From assembly GCA_019671005.1 (NCBI GenBank), contig CM033719.1:21502750-21566749 (forward strand): DNA of 64,000 nt. Direction: 5' to 3'. Shown piece by piece: positions 11,711 through 22,634 of the stretch. Source of the stretch: Hibiscus mutabilis (Eukaryota; Streptophyta; Magnoliopsida; Malvales; Malvaceae). Within the stretch, counting starts at the first letter, position 1; each line of letters opens with the position of its first letter. The translations under genes were made by a program, and so were the position numbers. The notes beneath the pieces are model-generated. The model had not been told where the DNA came from, ran no database searches, and was given only the letters and a program-made list of their open reading frames with translations.

Positions 11711-12371
11711 ATCTTAAGCAGATTTGCTTTTGAGTTTTAATCCAAGGCAAACAGATTACTCATATCCGATAGTTGTATAACTTTTTCCAAAGAAGTTGCA
11801 AGGTGATATTGCAAACTTGGAAAGCAAGGGGGAGTTATACTGCACTGGAATTTGGTAACAACCATTTAATTTTTTCCAAAATTTTGGCCACCAAAATTAA
11901 ATCGTTAATTTTGGTAAGATTTCGCTAATATTGAATTTTATATCGTTGACTTAATAATTATTAGCATTTGTGATTTTGAGAAATTTATTGAGATGAACCA
12001 GATTCCTACATGGAATCTTCATCAGTTTTAGAAACTAAGATCTCATAAATAATTCGTTTCAGGATTTAATTCCTATCGAGGTTTATGTGATCTCTCATTC
12101 AAACAAGGAACAATCTGAATAAATTTATTTATTCAAAATTGTTGTGGCAAATCTGTTTAAACAGAAATTGTCATTGGAAGTAACATTGGTTACTGATTTT
12201 GTTTCAGAATTATAATTCTGTTGGATAACAAAATCGAAATAATCAAGAATTAATTTTCTGATTATTATAGAATTATTGCTAATTCTAGGAAACACCCTTA
12301 AAATTGGAAATCCTTTTGAAAGTGCATGTCTAGGATTTGTTATTGAAAGACTTGGTATTTAAGCATGCCTA
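11711..12371 (+). other. Copia leader and decayed gag region
   Basis: The region between the 5' LTR and the first recognisable coding block. No tRNA-iMet primer site (TGGTATCAGAGC) follows the LTR. The sequence is AT-rich with no convincing Gag frame, so most of gag is decayed or lost. Confidence 0.5.
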
Positions 12372-13207
12372 GTGCACCTCCTTTCTTTCATGCTAACCTA
12401 CCTGGTGCATTGTTCATTATTGAGATTTCTCGTATACCATGTGAACATTGTGACTATGAGTCATAATAGAGGTACAACAAAAAGGCTCGACAAAGCTATA
12501 AACCCTAATATTGACAATGCAAACATGATGGAAGTCAGTAAGGACTTCAAAAGAGGCATAAAGAATGAGGCCAAAGTTGTGCAAGTATCCAATATGGATG
12601 TATGTGCTGTGATTTCTAAAATTAACATGGTTAACTCAGGTCTAAGAGAATGATGGCGTGATACTGGTGCCACACGTCATATCTGTGGGGACAAAGACTT
12701 ATTTGTTGAGTTGGTTCCTAGTGAGAACGAGGAAAATCTCTACATGGGAAATGATGCAACTTTCATGATCAAGGGGAAGAGAACTGTAGTTTTGAAGATG
12801 ACTTTGGGCAAAGAGCTGAAGCTTCAAAATGTGTTGTATGTACCTGACATACAAAAGAACCTTGTTTTTGGGACTCTCCTAAGTATGCATGGCTTTAGGG
12901 TTGTGTTTGAATCCCAAAAGTTAATTTTGTTAAAAGGGGGAATATTTCTGGGAAAAGGATATGTATTGAATAACTTGTGGAAACTAATACTATCTCTGTA
13001 AAAGCTAAAATAATGAATAAGAAAAACATTTCTTCTTCTACTTATAGGCTCAAGTCATATGATTTATGGCATGGTAGTCTCGGACATGTTAATTATGATA
13101 CCTTACGTAGGTTGATGAACTTGGAGCACATTCCCTCATTTCACATTAATTATAATCATAAATGTGAAACTTGTGTTGAGGCAAAATTAACGAGGTCTTC
13201 ATTTTAA
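12372..13207 (+). pseudogene. Copia gag end, protease and GAG-pre-integrase region
   Basis: The frame 12372-12653 ends just before a protease segment reading WRDTGATRHICGDKDLF, with the aspartic protease signature DTGA at 12660-12671. It continues at 12711-13001 with the typical copia protease tail (NVLYVPDIQKNLV). The frame 12977-13207 holds the GAG-pre-integrase zinc site, LWHGSLGHVNYDTLRRL then CETC, so the HHCC residues are present. The protease would process the polyprotein and the HHCC site belongs to the integrase N-terminus. A stop separates the gag end from the protease and a frame shift separates protease from HHCC, so this is a pseudogene. Confidence 0.85.
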
Positions 13208-13870
13208 ACTGTTGAAAAAAGTACTGAACCGCTTGATCTAATACATAGCGATGTTTGTGATTTGAAATTCGTTCAAACTAGAGGAGGAAATAAATTTTTC
13301 TTACTTTCATTGATGATAGCACAAAGTATTGCTATGAGTATTTTCTTAAGAGCAAAGATGAAGCTATAGAGAAATTCATACTCTATAAGCAGAAAGTCGA
13401 AAAACAACTTAATAAAAGGATTAAGTTGGTATGAAGTGATCGTGGTGGCGAATATATTAGACCATTTGGTGAATATTGTTCACAACATGGTATAATTCAC
13501 GAAATAGCATCACCGTATTCTTCTCAATCAAATATAGTAGCCGAACGAAAAAAAACAGACTTTAAAAGAAATGTTGAATGCTTTGTTAGGAAGCTTTGGG
13601 TTATCACAGAACATGTAGGGGAAAGCTATTCTTTCAGCTAATTACCTTTTAAATAAGGTTTCCTGAAAGAGAAAGGATAAGACACCATATGAGTTATGGA
13701 AAGGTCGAAAACCTTCATACAAACACTTGAAAATGTAGGGGTGTCTTGCCAAGGTAATGGGCCTATTAAGAAAACAAATGAAAATAGGTCTTAAAACTGT
13801 GGATAGTATTTTCATTAGCTATGCATAACATAGAAATGCTTATCGGTTTCTTGTGTATGAATCAAAGAAT
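13208..13870 (+). pseudogene. Copia integrase core, decayed
   Basis: Fragments of the DDE core can be followed through several frames: LIHSDVCDLK with the first Asp near 13240, SDRGGEYI with the second Asp near 13436, and the AERK..TLKEML block with the Glu near 13541. An extra A in the run of A's after GCCGAACG shifts the frame inside the last block. The integrase would insert element cDNA into the genome. A stop opens the region (13205-13207) and more follow. The copia assignment is firm because integrase precedes the reverse transcriptase. Confidence 0.8.
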
Positions 13871-13894
13871 CCTGAGATTCACTAGAATACGATA

Positions 13895-14776
13895 ATGGAA
13901 TCAAAGAATGCCTCTTTCTTTGAAAATGTATTCCCTTGTAAAGCCAGGGAAGTTGGTCAAAGTTTAATGAAACGAACTTCAGAGACTATCGATAAAGATG
14001 GCTCGAATGATCAACTAGGGGTTGAGCTTGAAATAGATCCAGAAAAAAGTAAAAAAGCAAAGGTAGAAAAATCTTTTGGATCAGATTTTCTAACCTTTAT
14101 GCTAGAGGTTGAACCTCAAACGTATAATGATGTTATACGTTCATCTGAAGGCACCTTATGGAAGGATGTCATTAAAAGTGAAATTGATTCCATCATGCAA
14201 AACCATACATGGGAATTAGTGGACCTTCCTCTTGGAATTAAACCACTAAATTCAAAATGGATTTTCAAACAAAAAATGAAACAGATGGAACAATTGATAA
14301 GAACAAGGCAAGATTGGTAATAAAAGGATACCGAAAAAAGGAAGGCCTTGACTATTTCGATACATACTCTCCTGTATCAAGGATAACCTCCATAAAGATG
14401 ATACCTGCAATTGTTGCTTTGCGGAATTTAGAAGTACATCAAAATGGATGTTAAAACAGCTTTCCTTAATGGAGATTTTGATAAAAAAAATATACATGGA
14501 ACAACCTGAAGGTCATGTAGTTTCAGGTCAAGAGAGGAAAGTCTGTAGATTGGTGAAGTCCTTGTATGGACTTAAACAAGCACCAAAGCAATGGCATGAG
14601 AAGTTCGATAGTGTCATGATGACAAACGGCTTCAAGATAAATGAGGGTGACAAATGTGTATATGTCATAACTACTAACATTGGATATATTATTCTATATT
14701 TGTATGTTGATGACATACTCATTGTTGGAAGCAACAATGAAATGGTAAAACGTACCAAAGACATGTTAAATTCAAG
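13895..14776 (+). pseudogene. Copia reverse transcriptase (RVT_2), 5' part
   Basis: Frame 13895-14320 contains the copia RT opening (WKDVIKSEIDSIMQNHTWEL, PLNSKWIFK). The sense then shifts to frame 14257-14454 (KARLVIKGYRKKEGLDYFDT, YSPVSRITS) and again to 14448-14795 (KTAFLNGDF, YMEQPEGHV, LYGLKQAPKQWHEKFD). The catalytic YVDD is intact at 14703-14714. The frame is cut at 14781 by the composite insertion and resumes at 31984 with FDMEDMD. At least two frame shifts are visible. The last codons of frame 14448-14795 belong to the inserted LTR, not to RT. Confidence 0.9.
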
Positions 14777-14781
14777 ATTTG

Positions 14782-15383
14782 TGTTAACTCCTTAAAAGTA
14801 CTTCTTTTCATATACATATTGTTATGCTTTTGCTTGACTTCGAGGATACATATATGCATTTTAGTTAGTAAAATCATGCATTTGCATTAAGGAATTAGAA
14901 TTTGTATTTTTCTAGAGTGAAAGGTTGTTTCGCTAGTTTTGATGGCAGGTTGGCAGAGTAGGATAGGAGAAAAAAGCCAGAGAACCAGAATAGAAATGTC
15001 AAGTTGCGGTTGGCAAAGTTGTACGAGAATTGCCAAGCTCAGTTGGCAATAAATTGAAGGATGATGAAATCAGCCCTGATGAAAGATGATGATGTCATCC
15101 CTAATGAAAAATGATGATGTTAGCCCTAATAAAGGATGATGCCAAGCTTGGTTGGTAAAAGAAAGATGAAGAATGCCAAGCTTCGTTGGTAAAAGAATGA
15201 CGATCAATGGCATCAACCCTAAATTTCAAATGGAGAGATAAGCAGATAAGGAGATAAGATGATAACACACTTATCCTTCTACACAACCAATTTTTGAATT
15301 TCAAACCCCTCATAGGGTTTCCACGCTTGCCTATTTGAAGAGAGTTTGATCGATGAGCTGGGGAAGAGGAAAAAAGAGATATG
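14782..15383 (+). repeat. Left LTR fragment of the composite unit
   Basis: Collinear with 30359-30933 of the right LTR from TGTTAACTCC to GATCGATGAGC and a purine run, with numerous substitutions. Similarity stops abruptly near 15383, where the right LTR goes on for about 1 kb. It contains repeats of the form GATGATG..ATC..CCTAATGAAA at 15060-15130. Confidence 0.85.
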
Positions 15384-16313
15384 GTACAGTGGTATCAGAT
15401 TGCTGGGCTAGACTATCATCAAGCTGAGGGCTGACTGGCATTCCTTCTATTACACGAAGCTCGATTAGGAATTCTGAATATCATGGCAAAGGATTGGCGG
15501 ACATTGCTTCAAGAGTTATCCTTAGGGCACGGTCTCTGGCCCCAATATATTGCCAGAGTACTAGGTTTTGCTCCTCAGATTTTTAAAAGTTCTAGAAGAT
15601 GAGTTCTTGGCGTTGATAGATCTAGGAGAGTAATGCCACAACATTAACTGGCAATTGAGTTGCCAATTCAGCCTTGGGTGTCTTGGCAGCATGACTCAGC
15701 ATGGTCTCTTGGCAAAATTTACAGTGCTAAGAATCAAAGAAACCTTTCAAAATAGAAAAAGAAATAAAATGAAAAACTAAAAATTTAAAACTGAGATATC
15801 CTAAGTACTGAAAAGAAAAAAAACTCTCTAAATTATTTACAAATATCATACTAGGTTGGAAAAAAGTTACTAAATTTTCGTAAAGAAAATGGTATCCTTG
15901 GCATTAATTTGATTTCCTTCCCAGTAATGCTCCAGTCTTTGTCCCTTGGTTGGTGGATGGTAGGTTGTGGCAATATTTTTTTTGAATAACCAACGTAGAA
16001 AACTGAAGAATTGTTTCCCTTTGAGTATGTCAAACTCTTAATTGCAAATAAAGGAGAATTTTTCCATGGTGGCTTTGAACAACCACCTTAGAAAATCGAA
16101 GAATCTCTTTGTTGCGAGGCATAGTCATCCTCATCCTATTTCCAAAGTTGTAGCAGTCTTTATTAGATCTTCAGTTTCTTGCTGCATCATCTCTGGCATT
16201 TATGTTGCAGCAATTTTTTTTGCTTCAACTCTTCATGCTCTTTCATTTGGACTTCACTTTTTGTTCCAGTAGCTAGCCATCTAAGCACACCATGCTTCAT
16301 GATATTTTCCTAG
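15384..16313. other. Decayed internal Athila-like sequence
   Basis: No intact gene. The minus strand at 15851-16111 holds two related short stretches (FFDFLRWLFK near 16090, FFSFLRWLFK near 15995), apparently a local duplication. A plus-strand stretch near 15483-15600 could encode a few dozen residues (DWRTLLQELSLGHGLWPQY) of unknown origin. The junction where orientation flips lies somewhere here or at 15383. Confidence 0.4.
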
Positions 16314-16952
16314 TCATAATCGATCTTCATGTTGCTTAATTATTTTGCCATTGGTTTTTACTGGGATAATTTTGTGCATGTAGATTGCCAGGCTTATTCC
16401 TCTGATGTCTACCATGGTCCACCCTAGAGCTTGCTTATGATTGCCCAGTGTTGGCAATAATCTCGCTTGTTGTTCCCCAGTTAAGTCTATGGCAATGACA
16501 ATTGGCAAAGTGGACTCGTTTCTAGGAAAAACATATTCGAGGTGACTTGGCAATAGTTTCAGTTCCAGATTTGGTGGCTTCTCAATGGATGGCTTTGGTG
16601 CCTGGATTTCTCTGCCAGCTAACTCTAGTGATTCAAGCCTCTTGTGGTAGCTAATGACTTCATGCAACATAAGTGGTTCATCAAATCCTTCCCTTGTCAC
16701 ATCTTCATCATCAAGCTCCATGGCATCAAAATCTGTTCCCTGGCAATTCAATGCCAAGTTCTCATCTAGAATGTATTCCTTTAGTCTGACTGCATGGCAT
16801 TCTTCAGGTTTATCTTTACACTTAAGAGCTTTGTCAACATTAAAAGTAACGTTTATTTTTCTTACCAAGGTATGGTTGGCATCAGATTGTGTTCTGGCAT
16901 TGTTGGTGCTTGCTTTCCCTTTCTCAGCTTCCTTGATTTCTTCTGCTGGCAC
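16314..16952 (-). pseudogene. Athila-like pol, region just before reverse transcriptase
   Basis: A 212-codon minus-strand frame. Its C-terminal half has LKLLPSHLEYVFP, STLPIVIAIDLTGEQQ and KQALGWTMVDIRGISLAIYM. This is the well-conserved stretch that precedes RT in Athila/Tat gypsy polyproteins (family style: L..LP.HL.Y.FL....PVII...L...E...LL..L..HK.AIGW.I.DI.GI.P..CMH.I). The N-terminal half is acidic and less conserved. RT itself does not follow: after 16314 the sense is lost. It lies downstream, in its own orientation, of the gag at 28730-28262 and 17967-16953, confirming a minus-strand gag-pol order. Confidence 0.8.
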
Positions 16953-17967
16953 TGATTTATGCTCATGGTAGAAAATTGGCTCTTTTCTTTTTCATCAAAC
17001 ATTCTTCACATCACTTGGCAAAGTGCTGGGAGGTCTGGCATTAAGTGCGCTGACAATCTGTCCTATCTGAAACTCTAAATTCCTTATAGATGTTGTCAGA
17101 CTCTGGACAGTCGTATCATTACGCTTCATATAATTATGTAGGGTGTCCTCATCGGAAGATCCTTACACTGGATGTAGATTATTCTGTGCTCTTTGTGGCA
17201 TCACATTCTGGTTGAAACTTGGAGGTGCGTTGACATTAAACTGGTGCTGAGCATTGGCATTAACCGGTTACCACCCTGGTTTAACCATGAAAAGTTTAGA
17301 TGTTGCTTCTAACCTACATTGTAAGTATTGGAATGTAAGTTAAAATTATGATTGAAATTGCCAATAAAATTTAACGATTCTAGTTTGGTGGGGCATTCTT
17401 CCACATTATGATCCTCTCCACAAATAATGTAAAATAGTTCCAATGCCTTTACTTCTCAGACTTCAGCAGGTTTTTGCATTGTCTTCACTATATCAGTGAG
17501 GTTGGCAATTTGAGAATTGATTGACGAGAGTGCATCAAGTTCCAACTTTCCAGCTACTCTCATCCCAGCTCCAAATCTGGTGGTAGGGTATTAGAAGTCA
17601 TTGATGGCAATCCTTTCTAGGATGCCATATGCATCATTATATTTTTTTATCCAGCAACGAATCATTTGCTACAGCGTCTACAATGGTCTTGGCATAAGCA
17701 TTGAGTCCGATGTAAAAAATCTCCATCTGGATCCAAGTAGGGAATCCATACATGGGACATCTTCTCAATAGCTCCTTGAATCACTCCCAAGTATCGTAGA
17801 AAGTTTCACCACCAGCTTGCTTGAAAATAGTGATTTCAATCTGCAGCATGGCATTAAGTTTAGGTGGCTAAAATCTCAGAAGGAACTTCTGGCATAATTC
17901 TGCCCACAAAGTAACTGAACATGGTGGCAAGGAATTTAGCCACAATTTTACCCTATCTCGCAAGGAA
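16953..17967 (-). pseudogene. Athila-like gag, 3' part
   Basis: Read on the minus strand from 17967, the sequence gives LRDRVKLWLNSLPP, AGGETFYDTWE.FKELLRRCP and WIQMEIFYIGLNAYAKTIVD. This is the classic Athila/Tat Gag core (consensus style LRDKA..WL.SLPP ... YEAWERFKDLLRRCPHHG...W.Q...FY.GL). Stops interrupt it. Further along, ICGEDHNVEEC is a degraded zinc knuckle: its first Cys is lost. Gag would form the particle. The 5' part of the same gene is at 28730-28262; the gap is the T1 insertion. Confidence 0.85.
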
Positions 17968-20463
17968 TGTAATACCCCCTTCCCAGCCTAGTAGAGAACC
18001 GGGTCGGAAGGCGTTACCGGAGAACAATACAATGATCAATGTGGCAATTATCAAACAATATTTGTGAGTTTGATGCTATCAAGCTTAGCAAACAATAAAA
18101 ACGAACTCAGTTAACCCGACATGAGTTATGATTATCCAATTTTAAACTTTTACAAGTTCTAGGGCTAATCTATAATTCTAATAAAGTAGAGGTCCATTTC
18201 AGAAATCAAGCTTACTACAATGAAATTCGGTCAATAAACAGTGTGTCTTTGAATTTTCATACCAATCAAAGTTTATTTACTCATTCGATTATTCCATAGA
18301 ATTTCTAGTGATTATTTTACAAGTTTCCAGAATTAATAACTAAATTACTTGTAACCGTACCGATACTCGAGAGGCTGTATCGATACACAATACATTTAAA
18401 GATCCCTTTTAGCCATTTATAGCAACTTTTACCTACTTTAGCAAATTCTAAAAGTCATTTTTGGCCATTTTAAGCATTCTTATAGCATGCATAGCATACA
18501 CACGACTAAATACTTATAAGTGACTATTACAGCAACTATGCCACCATTCTAGGAGTATGTAAGGGAGGTATACATTACTTTAACCATTGCAAAACTTGCC
18601 AAAATCCTCGATAGGGTTGTCCGATCTCTCGACCACTTTGCTTAACCTGAAAATGCATAAAGATGAAATGCATTAGGCATAATTTGCCTAGTGAGGTAGT
18701 CATAAACAATGTCGAGAATCAATATGCACTCATTTTCATGCTTTATCAATAGTCCAATGGCAATATAACAATGTTCAATATCAATGTAACATTAATCAAT
18801 AACAACATGCCAATGTTCAATATCAATAATTCATTTAGTTCATTTATAACCCTTGGATTGATGATGATAGTGGATACGCGAATTCCTATGCCTCGCCAAA
18901 AATCAATAATGGTCTAGTCCCTCCGCTTCGCCAGTTGACCAACACAACATCCTTCCACCTCGCCAATATAAAAGCCATAGCCAAAGGACCGTTGTCCACC
19001 GATACCAATGAGCTCATAAATCCTATGGCATGCCAATTGTATCCAATGTCCACTCGAATCCAAGGTCCGGTGATTTAGTCCAATATCCATTACATTAACA
19101 ATATCAATAGTTTCAACGATTCGATAGCAATAAGTTGACCCTTAGGTCTATTTCAATGATTCAGTGCGTCCAATAAAAATACCAATAGTAATATTTCAAT
19201 AATCGATGTCCAATGATCAATGACAATAACAATGATTTTTCCCAATGCTGTGCCAATGTTTCAATGACAATGTTTGATGTTCAATGATTCAATGGCAATA
19301 TTCAATATTCAATGGCAATGATCGATACTCGATGTTTCAATAACTCAATCAGGAAGCTTACCGAAGCTTACCATTACACCCTCTAAAGGGTTCGATGCAA
19401 TAACCTAACTATCAATGTTAGAATAGTATATCCAATGGAAATGAAACCGGGAAAGGCACCTAGCCTAATCTCGAGACTCCGACTACACTCACCTCAAATC
19501 CGAAGCTTTCAAGGCTCTCAGAGAATAATTCCTTTGTTCCTAGCCTTTGATGGAGATGATGGGACTTCCTCCAATACTTGAGCTAGGCAAAAGATTAGGG
19601 AATTTGTTAGGATCAAAACTATTGATTCAAAATCAAAACTCAAGCTTACTAGAGCTTATAGACAACACTAATTACATGGAATTAAACTTCTAACATGGGA
19701 TCAACTTTAACTTTCAAGACCAAATCTTGAAATTAAACTTCAAATATCCATGGAATCCATAAGTTGCTTGAGGGGTTTAACTCACCAATCCAAGAGCTTT
19801 AATTTGATGTTTTGAAATCAAAGAAACTCCAAGGATTGAAGTGAGGTGCTTGCTTGAGCTTAGGGAAGAAGATGACAATGGTGGTGCTATCTTAATTAGC
19901 TTGGTGAAAGTTGGGAGAAAGACGAGAGAAAGTTTGGTTAATAGTCTCGGTTTGCTATCCAAATGATTCTCATCCTTTTACCCTTTATAAAACCTATCAA
20001 CTGTACATTATCTTCATCATTCTTAATTGCCTCCCAAGCCTCCAATAGGAAGCTTTCCTAGCTTAGGAGGAAACCTTAAAATGAATTTAAAAATTCTAAT
20101 TTGCTTATCCCTTATTTATCATCCATGATTATGTCATATTCTATGACAACTTCACCACCCTTTCACGTGAATAGAGCCAAGCAAGGAGGTGACTCACACC
20201 TCAAATTGGTCAAATTACGAGGATTGTCCCTCAACTTTCCAAAGTTTTCACTTTTATCCCTAACTTTTAATTTTTACAATTTCGTCACTAAAAGACTTTC
20301 AATTCTTCCAAAAAGGTCCAAGATCAATAATTAAGCTTGATTGAAATTCATTTCATTACAATTGAGTACAATAAAGGAGTCAAAACATTGATTGGACCAG
20401 TCTGATACAAAATTTCTGATCACCGAAGCCTATTTTCGACTAGACCGGTTTTTGGGTATTACA
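17968..20463 (-). repeat. T1 3' LTR
   Basis: It matches the 5' LTR closely along its length but lacks about 75 bp equivalent to 25770-25844 and about 400 bp equivalent to roughly 25870-26270. The first gap falls between two GTATCG/CCGATAC motif copies. A CAAT-rich tract covers about 18720-19370. Segments 19777-19962 and 20101-20577 contain short frames with no protein support. Confidence 0.95.
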
Positions 20464-20480
20464 ACTCTCCCCACTTACGA
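20464..20480 (-). promoter_or_regulatory. T1 polypurine tract
   Basis: On the minus strand the sequence reads GTAAGTGGGGAGAGTT directly before the 3' LTR, preceded by GAGGACGAATTTTTC, the usual Tekay arrangement. It is the expected plus-strand primer site. Confidence 0.85.
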
Positions 20481-21820
20481 AAAATTCGTCCTCAAATTTT
20501 CATCGGGATCAATGAGATATGGATACTTCTTCTTCATTAACTATTTTGGTTCCCAAGTGGCTTCTTCCACTGAGTGACTCATCCACAGCACTTTGACTAA
20601 GGATACAGATTTGTTACGAAGCCTCTTGACTTCTCTTGCGAGAATCTGGACCGGTTCCTCTTCATAGGTCAAATCTTGTTAGATTTGCAGAGATTCTGGT
20701 TCTATGATGTGTGAAGGGTCAGATCGATATTTGCAAAGCATGGACACATGGAACACATCATGAATCCTACTTAATTCCGAGGGTAATGTCAAACGATATA
20801 CAATCGGGCCAACTTTTTCAACAACCTCAAAGGGTCCAATGAATCGGGGACTTAATTTCCCTTTCTTTCCAAACCTTAGAATCATCTTCCACTGTGATAC
20901 TTTGAGGAAAGCCTTTTCACCAACCTCATATTGGATGTCCCTTTGTTTTAGATCAGCATAAGCTTTTTGTCGGTCAAAGGCTGCCTTCAAGCGATCGTGG
21001 ACGATAGTAACCTGTTCTTCAGTTTCCCGAAGTAGGTTAGGGCACAACATCTTACCTTCACCGAGTTTAGACCAACATATAGGAGTTTTGCAGAGCCTGT
21101 CATACAACACCTCAAAAGCTGTCATTCTAATAGAAGCTTGGTAACTATTGTTGTAGGCACTCGATAAGGGATAGGGATTTCTCCCAAGATCCACCGAAAT
21201 CGATGATATATGCTCGAAACATTTCTTCCAGAATCTGAAAGGGAAGATTTCAATAACAAGATTTACTTGTACGGGTTTGATTGAAGAAGGTTTCAATATT
21301 TACCTGAATTACCCTTTCTGACTGGCCGTCAGACTGAGGGTGAAATGCAGTACTCAGGTTCACTCTAGTGCCCAGAGCTCCCTGCAACGATCTCTAAAAT
21401 TGAGAAGCAAATTGTGGGTCTCGGTCGGAGATGATAGATTTTGGTACTCCATGAAGTCTCACAACTTCCTTGATGTACAAGTCAGCTAGCTTTGAAAGAC
21501 CGTAGTCTATTCTAACTGGAAAGAAGTGAGCTGACTTCGTAAAACAATCCACAATGACCCATATAGCATCATGTTTAGTGGGAGTTAAAGGAAACCCAAA
21601 AATGAAATCCATGGTAATCTTCTTCCACTTCTATTGCGGTAAATTGATAGGTTGTAATAAGTCGATAGGAACACGATGCTCAGCTTTGACACGCTGGCAT
21701 GTAAGGCACTTGGATACAAAATCAACTATAGCTTATTTCATGCCTAGCCACCAATAAAGTTTCTAGAGATCTTTATACATCTTAACGGAACCCGAGTGTA
21801 TAGAGAAAGAGCTTCAGTGA
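20481..21820 (-). pseudogene. T1 integrase and chromodomain
   Basis: Minus strand from about 21820: a partial HHCC region (KCLTCQRVKAEH), then the core in frame 21612-21394 (IVDCFTKSAHF, SDRDPQF), then GQSERVIQ just above 21303. A 69-nt intron-like insert follows. The C-terminal part (frame 21296-20679 after a shift) has the GKKGKLSPRFIGPFEV module and VFHVSMLCKYRSD. After a stop near 20676 the sense continues as a chromodomain (EEEPVQILAREVKRLRNK, VKVLW, SVEEATWEP). Chromodomains of this lineage are thought to steer integration to heterochromatin. Frame shifts lie near 21190 and elsewhere. Confidence 0.9.
21235..21303 (-). other. 69-nt GT-AG intron-like insert in T1 integrase
   Basis: On the minus strand the coding sequence GTAATTCAG (V-I-Q) is followed by GTAAATATTGAAACC, and the insert ends CTTCCCTTTCAG before ATTCTGGAAGAA (I-L-E-E). 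Skipping exactly 69 nt joins RVIQ to ILEEMF, the conserved integrase reading. The homologous T3 copy at about 42540 has RVIQILEDML with no insert. The insert has a plant-like donor, a pyrimidine-rich acceptor and an in-frame TGA. It may be a true small intron or a chance insertion. Confidence 0.7.
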
Positions 21821-22244
21821 GCTTCTTTTAGGATGTCGGTATGGAGAGCTTTATCGTCAGGTACACAAACTTGATCACGATAACATAAGAGACCTTCAGA
21901 ATTAATTCTGAAGTCAGGTTCATTTTCACTGTGCATTTTGGAAATAATAGACTATAACTGAGGATCTCGATCTTGGAGAGCCTTGATTCTCGATACGATG
22001 GTAGACTGAACCTAGAGTTCAGCTACGAAACATCGATGCTTCTAGAGACGAAAGTGTGCATTAATAGCACGAGAGGCTACAAAATGATGATCATTCAATG
22101 AGTTCGATACGATGACAATGTAGGGTTCGACGGTGAATGGCAATACTTACCAGGCTGAGGTTTGAGGCTGAGTACATCAGCTACAACGTTGGCCTTGATC
22201 GGGTGATAATCAATGACTAGGTCATAGTCTTTAAGGAGTTCCAT

Positions 22245-22634
22245 CTATCTCCGTTGCCAAAGATTTAACTCCTTTTGAGTCAGAAGGTACTCAAGACTTT
22301 TATGGTCGGTGAAGAGGTAGCATTTCTCCCCGTAGAGGTAATACCTCCAAATTTTCAATGCGAAGACCACTGCAGCCAATTCTAAATCATGAGTAGGGTA
22401 ATTCAACTCATGTGGCTTAAGTTGCTGAGATGTATAAGCTATGACCTTGCCTTCTTGATTAAGAATACATCCTAACCCAAGATGTGATGCATCACTGTAA
22501 ACTGTGTACTCTTTACCAGGCTCGGGTTGGGTTAGAACGGGTGCATGGGTCAAGACTTGCTTTAACTGATCAAAGCTTTTTTGTTGTTCCTCAGACCAGA
22601 CAAAAGGAACGTCTTTTCTCAATAACTTTGTCAA
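22245..22634 (-). pseudogene. T1 RNase H domain
   Basis: Frame of 129 codons: PFVWSEEQQKSFDQLKQVL (RT thumb/connection), then the RNase H segment YSDASHLGLGCIL, ELNYPTHDLELAAVVFALK and TDHKSLEYL. The acidic residues of the RNase H site (D of SDAS, E of DLELAAV, D of TDHKSL) are present. It would remove the RNA template during reverse transcription. It ends at a stop (22245) after QRR, where related proteins continue with W.E.LKDYD. It is separated from RT upstream by a frame shift near 22635. Confidence 0.9.

Noticed and set aside
15398..15410. TGGTATCAGATTGC resembling a tRNA-iMet primer site
   Set aside because: Not adjacent to an LTR end and only 10 of 12 bases match; the composite unit uses a tRNA-Asp-type site.
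16654..16971. 105-codon plus-strand frame, serine-rich
   Set aside because: Antisense shadow of the acidic Athila pol segment (Asp/Glu codons read in reverse).
18720..19370. CAAT-rich repeats considered as a CRISPR-like array
   Set aside because: No constant repeat-spacer spacing, no cas genes, eukaryotic context; low-complexity LTR tract.
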